A DNA stretch of 64,000 nucleotides from Nonomuraea guangzhouensis (lineage in GTDB: Bacteria; Actinomycetota; Actinomycetes; Streptosporangiales; Streptosporangiaceae): assembly GCF_019396345.1 (NCBI RefSeq), contig NZ_JAHKRM010000017.1, positions 226,523-290,522 on the forward strand, read 5' to 3'. This document shows, one piece after another, positions 54,030-62,086 of the stretch. How positions within the stretch are numbered: position 1 is the stretch's first letter; each line of letters begins with the position of its first letter. The notes beneath the pieces were generated by a model. It had not been told where the DNA came from, did not search any database, and saw only the letters and a list, made by a program, of their open reading frames with translations. Both the position numbers and the translations under genes were made by a program.

Positions 54030-54962
54030 ATGACGCACGCGGCGCAGACCTCGGCGGTACGCGGAACGGCCACGCCGAAGATCAGCCCTCGCAAGGAGCC
54101 GCGGATCGGCTTCGAAGGCTGGATGATGGCTCCGGGCCTGCTGCTGCTGGCCGCGCTGTCGATCGTGCCGTTCATCGCCCTGATCGCGATGAGCTTCTCC
54201 CGCGTCCGGCTGCTGGGCGGGGTACGGCTCGACCTGGTGGGCCTGGGCAACTGGGCGCGCTTCTTCACCGACGCGGACATGTGGCTGTCCTGGCTGCGGA
54301 CGATCATCTTCTTCGTGCTCACCGTCGGGCTGGAGATGGTCCTCGGCATGGGCATCGCCCTGTGCCTGTTCCGGGTGCTGCGTGGCCGCAACATCCTGCT
54401 CGCCCTGCTGCTGCTGCCGATGTTCGCCGCGCCGTCGATCGTCGGCCTGCTGGGCCGCTACCTCACCGACTCCACCTTCGGGCTCTACGCGTGGGTGCTG
54501 CGCGGGTTCGGCTACACCGGCGACATCCTCGGCGCCCCGCTCAGCGCCTTCGCCGCCGTCGTCCTCATGGACGTGTGGGAGTGGACCCCGCTGATCGCCC
54601 TGATCACTCTCGCCGGGCTGTCCAGCGTGCCGCAGTCGGTACGGGAGGCCGCCGCCGTCGACGGCGCCCGCGGCTGGATGACGCTGCGCTACATCCTCTT
54701 CCCGGCGATCTCCAACGTGCTGCTCGTCGCGCTGCTCATCCGCTCGATGGACGCCATCCGCTACTTCGACATCATCTGGGTCACCACCAACGGCGGCCCC
54801 GCGGACGCGACCAAGATCGTGCCCATCCGGCTGTACGAGACCGCGTTCCGCTTCTTCGACCTGGGCTACGCCGCCGCCATCGGCCTGGCGATGCTGGCCT
54901 TCTCGATCTTCATCGCCCGTACGTTCGTGCGGCTGCTGGATGTGAGGGGGTTGACCCGATGA
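54030..54962 (+). CDS. Polyol/sugar ABC importer permease 1
   Basis: A 310-residue MalF/UgpA-type permease with six transmembrane helices. The EAA loop reads REAAAVDGARGWMTLRYILFPAI, and YFDIIWVTTNGGPADAT is typical. Its ATG immediately follows the stop of the binding protein. Its stop overlaps the next start (ATGA). Confidence 0.93.
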   Translation: MTHAAQTSAVRGTATPKISPRKEPRIGFEGWMMAPGLLLLAALSIVPFIALIAMSFSRVRLLGGVRLDLVGLGNWARFFTDADMWLSWLRTIIFFVLTVGLEMVLGMGIALCLFRVLRGRNILLALLLLPMFAAPSIVGLLGRYLTDSTFGLYAWVLRGFGYTGDILGAPLSAFAAVVLMDVWEWTPLIALITLAGLSSVPQSVREAAAVDGARGWMTLRYILFPAISNVLLVALLIRSMDAIRYFDIIWVTTNGGPADATKIVPIRLYETAFRFFDLGYAAAIGLAMLAFSIFIARTFVRLLDVRGLTR

Positions 54963-55903
54963 GCAAGTCGATGACGCCTCCGTCGTCCCCGCCTCTGCAG
55001 ACCGTGCCCGGTGGGGCCGCGCCGCGGGAGCCGGTCACCGCTGCCCCGCGCGGAGAGGCGCAGTCGCCGCTGGAGGAGAGCAGCCGGCGTACGCGGTGGA
55101 TGGTGACGCTGCTCATCGTGGTGGCGCTGCTCTGGACGCTGGTCCCCCTGGTGTGGATGCTGATGTCGTCGTTCAAGAGCGCCCAGGACGTGACCGCGTC
55201 CACGCCGCAGTTCTTCTTCGCGCCGACTCTGGACAACTACCGCAACCTGTTCAGCGGGGCCAACAACCTCGGGCCGTACATCGTGCACAGCGTGCTCGCC
55301 GCCGGCATCTCCGCGCTGCTCGCGGTGGGCCTGGGCGCGCTGGCCGGGTACGGGCTGGCGCGCACCCACATGCGTGGGAAGAAGCATCTGGCGTTCTGGA
55401 TCATCTCCACGCGTATGGCGCCCATCGCGGCGGTCGTGGTGCCGCTGTTCCTCATCTTCCGCGGGCTCGGCCTGATCGACTCGATTCCGGGGCTGATCCT
55501 GGCCTACCTGACCTTCAACCTGCCCTTCGCGATCTGGCTGATGAGCGCGTTCTTCGCCGAGGTGCCGTCGTCGCTGGAGGAGTCGGCGCTGGTCTCCGGC
55601 TGCTCCCGCTGGCAGGCCTTCTGGATGGTGATCCTGCCGCTGACCAAGTCGGGGCTGGTCACCACGTTCATCCTGTGCCTGGTCTTCGCCTGGAACGACT
55701 ACGCCTTCGCCGTCGTCTTCTCCGGGCCGAACTCCCAGACGCTGCCCATCGCCGCCTCCCAGTTGGTCACCCAGACGGGTATCGACTGGGGCCAGCTCAC
55801 CGCGATCGGCACGATCGTGGTCGTGCCGATGATGCTCGCCGGGCTCGCCGTGCGCCGCTGGCTGGTCACCGGACTCACCCTCGGCGCCATCACCGGGGAG
55901 TAG
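54959..55903 (+). CDS. Polyol/sugar ABC importer permease 2
   Basis: A 314-residue MalG/UgpE-type permease. A Pro/Ser-rich cytoplasmic N-terminus of about 45 residues precedes six helices. The EAA loop is LEESALVSGCSRWQAFWMVILPL, and it ends in WLVTGLTLGAITGE. It pairs with permease 1 across a four-base overlap. Confidence 0.93.
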   Translation: MSKSMTPPSSPPLQTVPGGAAPREPVTAAPRGEAQSPLEESSRRTRWMVTLLIVVALLWTLVPLVWMLMSSFKSAQDVTASTPQFFFAPTLDNYRNLFSGANNLGPYIVHSVLAAGISALLAVGLGALAGYGLARTHMRGKKHLAFWIISTRMAPIAAVVVPLFLIFRGLGLIDSIPGLILAYLTFNLPFAIWLMSAFFAEVPSSLEESALVSGCSRWQAFWMVILPLTKSGLVTTFILCLVFAWNDYAFAVVFSGPNSQTLPIAASQLVTQTGIDWGQLTAIGTIVVVPMMLAGLAVRRWLVTGLTLGAITGE

Positions 55904-55910
55904 GTGGGCC

Positions 55911-56924
55911 ATGCGCGCGGCCGTACTGGAGGGTGTCGGCAGGATCCAGCTGGAGGAGCGGCCACGGCCCGAGCCCGGCCCCCGGGAGGTGCTGGTACGG
56001 GTCGCCTCGGTCGGGACGTGCGGCTCGGACGTGCACTACTACGAACACGGCCGCATCGGCGACTTCGTGGTGGAGTCGCCGCTGGTGCTGGGCCACGAGC
56101 CGTCCGGCACCGTGGTCGTCGCCGGGCCCGGGGTCAGCCGCGATCGGGTGGGCCGGCGCGTCTCCGTGGAGCCCGGGGTGCCCGACTTCACCTGCCGGCA
56201 GTGCCGGGCCGGCCGCTACAACCTCTGCCCGAGCATGCGCTTCTTCGGCACCCCGCCGATCGACGGCGCCTTCTGCGAGTACGTCGTGACCCACGAGGAG
56301 TTCGCCCACCCCGTGCCCGACACGCTGTCCGATGACGCCGCCGCCCTGATCGAGCCGCTGTCGGTGGGCGTGTGGGCCTGCTGGAAGGCCCGGGTCGAGC
56401 CGGGCACCCGGGTGCTGGTCACCGGCGCCGGCCCGGTCGGGCTGCTGTGCATGCAGACCGCCCTGGCCTTCGGCGCGACCGACGTGCTGATCACCGATGT
56501 GAACTCCGTCCGGCTCGGGGTCGCCCGTGACCTGGGCGCGAGCGAGACGCTCAATGTTGGCGAGACCCGCCTGTCCGACGCCGGGTTCGAACCCGATGTG
56601 CTGCTCGAATGCTCCGGTCATCCGGCCGCGATCGGGGAGGCCATCCGCGCGGTGGGACGGGCCGGGCGCGTCGTGCTCATCGGCATGGGCGGGGACGAGA
56701 TCCCGCTGCCGCTCTCCCACGTACAGACCCGCGAACTCGAGGTGACGGGCACGTTCCGCTATGCCGGCACCTGGCCGGCGGCCATCGCCCTGGCCGCCGC
56801 GGGCCGCGTCCAACTGGACGCGCTGGTGACCGGCCACTACGGCCTGGCCGACGTCGAACAGGCACTCACCGCGGGCACCCGTGATCCCAAGCTGGTCAAG
56901 GCCGTCGTCCGGCCGCAGGAGTGA
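55911..56924 (+). CDS. Zinc-dependent polyol dehydrogenase (sorbitol/xylitol dehydrogenase-like)
   Basis: A 337-residue medium-chain dehydrogenase. Catalytic zinc ligands are C(GS) in VGTCGSDVHYYEHG and GHEPSG; the structural-zinc loop is CRQCRAGRYNLCPSM. The nucleotide motif is VTGAGPVGLLCMQ, and the fingerprint VHYYEHGRIGDFVV is that of sorbitol/xylitol dehydrogenases. It converts a polyol to a ketose with NAD. It is 7 bp after permease 2 and 22 bp before the ATPase, in the same operon. Confidence 0.92.
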   Translation: MRAAVLEGVGRIQLEERPRPEPGPREVLVRVASVGTCGSDVHYYEHGRIGDFVVESPLVLGHEPSGTVVVAGPGVSRDRVGRRVSVEPGVPDFTCRQCRAGRYNLCPSMRFFGTPPIDGAFCEYVVTHEEFAHPVPDTLSDDAAALIEPLSVGVWACWKARVEPGTRVLVTGAGPVGLLCMQTALAFGATDVLITDVNSVRLGVARDLGASETLNVGETRLSDAGFEPDVLLECSGHPAAIGEAIRAVGRAGRVVLIGMGGDEIPLPLSHVQTRELEVTGTFRYAGTWPAAIALAAAGRVQLDALVTGHYGLADVEQALTAGTRDPKLVKAVVRPQE

Positions 56925-56946
56925 GGGTGCGTCCTAAGGAGAGATC

Positions 56947-58056
<1,110 letters not shown>

Positions 58057-58070
58057 CCGGTGACCCGCTC

Positions 58071-59294
58071 TTACGAGATCTTCTCCAGGAGGTACGTTCC
58101 CGTGCCGTCCGCCATGCCGGTGCTGTACTGCCGCAAGGTCTCGCCGTTCGCGACCCGGGCCTGGCCGAACATGAAGCCGCTGCTCTTGACCTGGAGACCG
58201 ACCAGGTCCGAGCCCGGCACGTCCCGGTAAACGTAGAAGCGCTGGCGGTTGTCCACGGTCTGGCAGCCGCCCTCCTGGAGCCTGCCGCCCTCGTCGAGCT
58301 CCTCGGTCAACGTCAGGCATTTGCCGCTGTAGTGGCTGATGAAGAGGTACTCGTCCATGCCCGCGCTCACCGGCCCATGGCACACGGCCCAATGCGCGCG
58401 AGTGGCGCTCGACCAGCCCGCGAGGCGGATCTCGTCGGTGCCGTCGATGTTGTACCAGTTCAGCAGCCGGTCAGGGGTGCCGAGCCGGTAGTAGCCCGGC
58501 TCGCAGACGAAGCCCGGCGGCACGGCGAACGGCGCCACCGCTCCCGCCGAAGCCGTCTTCTCCACCTGCTGCTTCGCCTGCTCCGCTGCCTGTCGCCTGG
58601 CCTGTTCCGCTGCCTGCTTCTTGGCCGCCAGACCGTCACAGCCGAGTTGCACCTGCGCCATCCTCATGAGGCTGCCGGCGGGCACGGTGTCCTCGCACCG
58701 GATCGCGCCTTCTTCCATCACCGAGTAGGTCGTGTAGCTGCCGCCTGGCCGCTCGACCCACTCGGTGGCGTACTGGCCGCCGCCCTTGTCGACCCGGGTG
58801 CAGTTGAGACCGCCGTATTCGCCGGTGACCTTACGAGTCCCTTTGAACAGCCCGTAATAACCCGGAGCGATGAAGTTCCAGGTGATGGCCTGGGTTTCCT
58901 TGTCCGTCGAGGCGGTGGTCTTCTTGACGGTCCGGTTGACGAACGCCTCGACCCTGCCGAGGACCCCGATGTTGAACCCGGCCAGGATCTGCGTCGTGGT
59001 GCCGACCTCGACCGTGACCGTGGTCGAGGTTTCGAGGGTGACGGTCTGGGAGCCCGTCGTGCCGGCGGTGACGAAGAAGGTCTTGAAGTGCGTGAGCGTC
59101 GGCGTCATCACCGCGCTCTTGACGATCGGGTATCGCTTGCCGAGATCGGCGGCGGTGCAGGCCTCGCCCGGCTTCGGGTCAGCCGCCGCACCAGCGGGCG
59201 TCGCGTTCAGGCAGATGAGTCCCGAGGCGGCGAGCATCGCCAGGGTAAGCACGCCCTTGGTCCAACGACCGGAGGCGGATCGTAATCGTTTCAC
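58071..59294 (-). CDS. Secreted protein: beta-rich N-domain, coiled coil, ricin-like C-domain
   Basis: A 407-residue exported protein. After a signal of about 37 residues, residues 45-205 form a Thr/Val-rich beta region with alternating hydrophobic strands (VTLETSTTVTVEVGTTTQIL, VLGRVEAFVNRTVKKT). This recalls pore-forming-toxin-like or bacterial lectin folds, but I cannot assign it. A short Ala/Gln/Lys coiled coil (AAKKQAAEQARRQAAEQAKQ) links it to a C-terminal ricin-type beta-trefoil-like domain (YYRLGTPDRLLNWYNIDG, HYSGKCLTLTEE, GGCQTVDNRQRFYVY). The GTG start has GGGAGA upstream. A LacI-type operator lies 22 bp before the start. Confidence 0.75.
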   Translation of the reverse strand: MKRLRSASGRWTKGVLTLAMLAASGLICLNATPAGAAADPKPGEACTAADLGKRYPIVKSAVMTPTLTHFKTFFVTAGTTGSQTVTLETSTTVTVEVGTTTQILAGFNIGVLGRVEAFVNRTVKKTTASTDKETQAITWNFIAPGYYGLFKGTRKVTGEYGGLNCTRVDKGGGQYATEWVERPGGSYTTYSVMEEGAIRCEDTVPAGSLMRMAQVQLGCDGLAAKKQAAEQARRQAAEQAKQQVEKTASAGAVAPFAVPPGFVCEPGYYRLGTPDRLLNWYNIDGTDEIRLAGWSSATRAHWAVCHGPVSAGMDEYLFISHYSGKCLTLTEELDEGGRLQEGGCQTVDNRQRFYVYRDVPGSDLVGLQVKSSGFMFGQARVANGETLRQYSTGMADGTGTYLLEKIS

Positions 59295-59315
59295 CGTGTC
59301 TCCCTTCGTCCTTAC

Positions 59316-59329
59316 TGCAAGCGCTTACA
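59316..59329. promoter_or_regulatory. LacI-type operator before the ricin-like gene
   Basis: TGCAAGCGCTTACA fits the LacI-family consensus TGNAANCGNTTNCA at every fixed position. It is 22-35 bp upstream of the secreted protein's start and 82 bp from the end of a LacI-family gene. Confidence 0.72.
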
Positions 59330-59410
59330 GCACGATTTACACAGTGATCAGCCATCCATGACGTGTCAACCCCTGTGCAGTTTTGTGTCAAGCCGCAGTG
59401 GAGTTTGGGA

Positions 59411-60427
59411 TCACGCTGTTCCGCATCCGCAGCTACCCCTGATCACCAGCTGCGTCTCCAGCACACGGTCGACCGCGGCCGGTCCGCCGCCCTCGATCTC
59501 GCGGAGCAGCAGCCGTGCGGTCTCCCTCCCGAGTTCGCGCATCGGCTGGTGCACCGTGGTCAGCCCCGAGACCGGCAGACCCGCCATCGGGATGTCGTCG
59601 AATCCGGTGACGGCGACGTCCTGCGGGACGCGAGATCCGCTGTCCAGGAGGGCGAGCACGGCACCGATGGCGGTCTCGTCGTTGACGCAGACCAGAGCCC
59701 TCGGCGGCGGCCCGGCGGCCAGCAGCCGGTTGACCGCGATGAACCCGTCGGATTGGGTGAGCCCCACACGGACCGGCTCCGCCGGCGCCGCGAGCCCCGC
59801 GTGCCGGTGTGCCTGCTCGAATCCCTGCCACCGGTAGGAGGCGTCCGGCGAGCTGCCGGGATCGCCGACGAACGTCAACCGCTCGTAGCGATGGTCGATC
59901 AGCAGGTGCCTGGTCAGCCGATCGAACGCCGAGACGTTCTCGACCCGAGCCGTGGGAATGCCCGCCCGCGGCCTGCTGGCCAGCAGAACCACCGGATCAC
60001 CGCGGTCCCACAGGCGATCCACGACGACGTCGGGCAGCACACCACCCATGACGGCGAGCCCGTCGACCCGGGCCGCGGTGTCCCTGACCAGCTCGTCCGA
60101 CTCTCGGAGCAGGTGGGTGCCGAGAATGATGACGGCCAGCTGCGCGCGTACGGCCTCCTCCTCGAAGCCACCGATCACCTCGGAGTAGTAGGGCCCCGAC
60201 AGGCCCGGGAACACGATGCCCAGCGCGCCGTGGGACCGCTTGGCGAGCCCGTGCCCCAGCCGGCTCGGCCGGAAGTCGTGACGCTCGATGACGGCGAGCA
60301 CCCGCCGCCGGGTCTCCTCGGAGACCTGCCCCACGCCCCGGGCCACCCTGGAGACGGTCGCGGCGGACACCCCCGTCTCCTGTGCGATCTCCTGAAGGGT
60401 CGCGCCGCGCCTGCCTCGCCTGGTCAT
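59411..60427 (-). CDS. LacI-family transcriptional regulator
   Basis: A 338-residue LacI/GalR regulator. The helix-turn-helix is ATLQEIAQETGVSAATVSRV, followed by the hinge-helix region; the periplasmic-binding-protein-like effector domain has GIVFPGLSGPYYSEVIGGFEEEA and FDDIPMAGLPVSGLTTVHQP. The ligand is probably a sugar. Likely targets are the two operator-like sites at 59316 and 60457, and possibly the polyol operon, although I found no matching site there. It is downstream of panD on the same strand with 110 bp between. Confidence 0.93.
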   Translation of the reverse strand: MTRRGRRGATLQEIAQETGVSAATVSRVARGVGQVSEETRRRVLAVIERHDFRPSRLGHGLAKRSHGALGIVFPGLSGPYYSEVIGGFEEEAVRAQLAVIILGTHLLRESDELVRDTAARVDGLAVMGGVLPDVVVDRLWDRGDPVVLLASRPRAGIPTARVENVSAFDRLTRHLLIDHRYERLTFVGDPGSSPDASYRWQGFEQAHRHAGLAAPAEPVRVGLTQSDGFIAVNRLLAAGPPPRALVCVNDETAIGAVLALLDSGSRVPQDVAVTGFDDIPMAGLPVSGLTTVHQPMRELGRETARLLLREIEGGGPAAVDRVLETQLVIRGSCGCGTA

Positions 60428-60456
60428 CGATCCCCAGTTCCCAGGCCCATCCGGCC

Positions 60457-60470
60457 TGAAAACGTTTGCT
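60457..60470. promoter_or_regulatory. LacI-type operator, autoregulatory candidate
   Basis: TGAAAACGTTTGCT matches TGNAANCGNTTNCA at all fixed positions but the last. It lies 30 bp before the LacI-family start codon, where an autoregulatory site would be expected. Confidence 0.6.
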
Positions 60471-60537
60471 GAATGTTTGCCGGGACTCTATTCCCCGCGA
60501 AACAGGGCCGCAACCCTGCTCCCCCGCAGAGTGGGGA

Positions 60538-60954
60538 TCAACCGACCGTCGAGCCCGGCTTCTGGTCGATGGAGCCCGGAACCGGGGCGGACGGGTCGGA
60601 TCCGAGGTCGACGATCCGATTGCGCCCGTCGACGTGGACGACGGACGGGACGTACGACTTGACCTCGCTCTCGTCCACCTGCCGGTAGGACATGATGATG
60701 ACCAGGTCATCCGGTGACACGAGGTGGGCCGCCGCGCCGTTGATGCCGATCACGCCCGAACCCGCCGGCCCTTCGATGACGTAGGTCGTCAGCCGGGACC
60801 CGTTGGTGATGTCGACGACGTGGACCTGCTCGCCCTCGACGAGGTCGGCCGCGTCCATGAGGACTCTGTCGATCGTGATCGAGCCGACGTAGTGCAGGTC
60901 GGCCTGGGTCACGGTGGCCCTGTGGATCTTTCCGCCGAGCAGGGTGCGCTGCAT
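60538..60954 (-). CDS. panD: Aspartate 1-decarboxylase
   Basis: A 138-residue PanD, converting aspartate to beta-alanine. The hallmarks are present: K9 (GGKIHRATVTQADL), the self-cleavage pair G24-S25 in LHYVGSITID, which yields the pyruvoyl group, and GSGVIGINGAAAHLV. ATG 60954 gives the canonical MxRT start with GGAGG 8 nt upstream. Longer in-frame starts (60960 and 61029) are excluded by the ribosome site and by the iron box in the leader. The C-terminal 25 residues beyond the core are variable. panC and panB are not nearby; divergence from a siderophore gene across an iron box suggests beta-alanine is needed under iron limitation. Confidence 0.93.
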   Translation of the reverse strand: MQRTLLGGKIHRATVTQADLHYVGSITIDRVLMDAADLVEGEQVHVVDITNGSRLTTYVIEGPAGSGVIGINGAAAHLVSPDDLVIIMSYRQVDESEVKSYVPSVVHVDGRNRIVDLGSDPSAPVPGSIDQKPGSTVG

Positions 60955-60982
60955 GTCCATGCCCTCCGAGGGGTAGTAAAAG

Positions 60983-61001
60983 TTAGGTAATGCTATCCTA
61001 A
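60983..61001. promoter_or_regulatory. Iron box (DtxR/IdeR/DmdR type)
   Basis: TTAGGTAATGCTATCCTAA matches the 19-bp actinobacterial iron-box palindrome at 16 of 19 positions (consensus TTAGGTTAGGCTAACCTAA from memory). It lies between panD (minus) and the siderophore-binding lipoprotein (plus) and could control both. Confidence 0.82.
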
Positions 61002-61083
61002 GTTCACCCATCGACTCCCGCCTGTGCAACCCCCCGGCCAGCGGTCACCGAGACGCCGGAGGACACAGAGACAAGGAACTCAG

Positions 61084-62085
61084 ATGACTCCTCCCGGCAC
61101 CGTCCGTCACTCGCGCGTCGCGGCGATCGCCGTGGCCTGCGCCCTCATGGTGAGCGCGCTGGTCTCGTGTTCGAGCTCCGCGCAGGCCCCGAAGACCACC
61201 GCGGCGGCCGATCCGGCCTTCCCCGTCGCCATCGACCACAAGTTCGGGTCCACCACGATCAAGACGAGGCCCACCCGGGTGGTCACCGTCGGGTGGAACG
61301 ACCAGGACTTCGCCCTCGCCCTCGGCGTGGTGCCGGTGAGCACGCGGCAGTGGTTCGACGAGTACCTCACCTACCCGTGGGTCAAGACGGCGCTGGGCGG
61401 CAAGCCGCTGCCGACGTTCTCGGCGGAGATCAACTTCGAGGCCATCATCAAGCAGCGGCCCGACCTGATCATCGCGATCTACGAGACGATCAACAAGCAG
61501 ACGTACGACAAGCTCTCGCAGATCGCCCCTACGGTCGTCCAGTCCAGTAAGTACCCGGACGAGCAGACCCCGTGGGACGTCCAGACGCTCACCACGGGCA
61601 AGGCGCTGGGCCGGTCCGCGCAGGCGCAGGCGCTCGTCGACAAGGTCAACGACAAGATCGCCGAGGCGAAGCAGGCGCATCCCGAGTTCGCCGGGAAGGT
61701 CCTCGTGGTGGACTACGGCCCCGAGAACGGACAGCACTACCTGATCCCCGGCCGTGACCCGCGCCGCGCGCTGTTCGACGCGCTCGGCTTCGCCGCCCAG
61801 AGCCAGAACGGTGACATCAGCGAGGAGCGGCTGGACCTGCTCGACCGGGACGTGCTGTTCGTCAACGGCTCGACCAAGGCGAAGATGGCCTCGTCGCCGG
61901 TCTTCTCCCGCCTGAAGGTGGTCAAGACCGATCGAACCATTTATACGGACTTCTCCACCCCGCTCGGTGGCGCGCTGTCGTACAGCGGCCCGGACGCCCT
62001 GCTCTACGCGCTCGACGTGCTCGTGCCCCAGCTGGCGAACGCGGCCGACATGAAGCCGTCGACCGCGGTCACCGACCTGTCCTGA
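61084..62085 (+). CDS. Iron-siderophore ABC importer binding lipoprotein
   Basis: A 333-residue FepB/FecB-type lipoprotein. The signal ends in the lipobox VSCS. The family core includes HKFGSTTIKTRPTRVVTVGWNDQDFALALG and RQWFDEYLTYPWVKTALGG, then KQRPDLIIAIYE and ERLDLLDRDVLFVNG, in the class III solute-binding fold joined by one long helix. It would bind a ferric siderophore. Other importer genes are not in the window. It ends 1 bp before the convergent NRPS gene. AAGGA precedes the ATG, and the iron box is 83 bp upstream. Confidence 0.93.
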   Translation: MTPPGTVRHSRVAAIAVACALMVSALVSCSSSAQAPKTTAAADPAFPVAIDHKFGSTTIKTRPTRVVTVGWNDQDFALALGVVPVSTRQWFDEYLTYPWVKTALGGKPLPTFSAEINFEAIIKQRPDLIIAIYETINKQTYDKLSQIAPTVVQSSKYPDEQTPWDVQTLTTGKALGRSAQAQALVDKVNDKIAEAKQAHPEFAGKVLVVDYGPENGQHYLIPGRDPRRALFDALGFAAQSQNGDISEERLDLLDRDVLFVNGSTKAKMASSPVFSRLKVVKTDRTIYTDFSTPLGGALSYSGPDALLYALDVLVPQLANAADMKPSTAVTDLS

Positions 62086-62086
62086 C

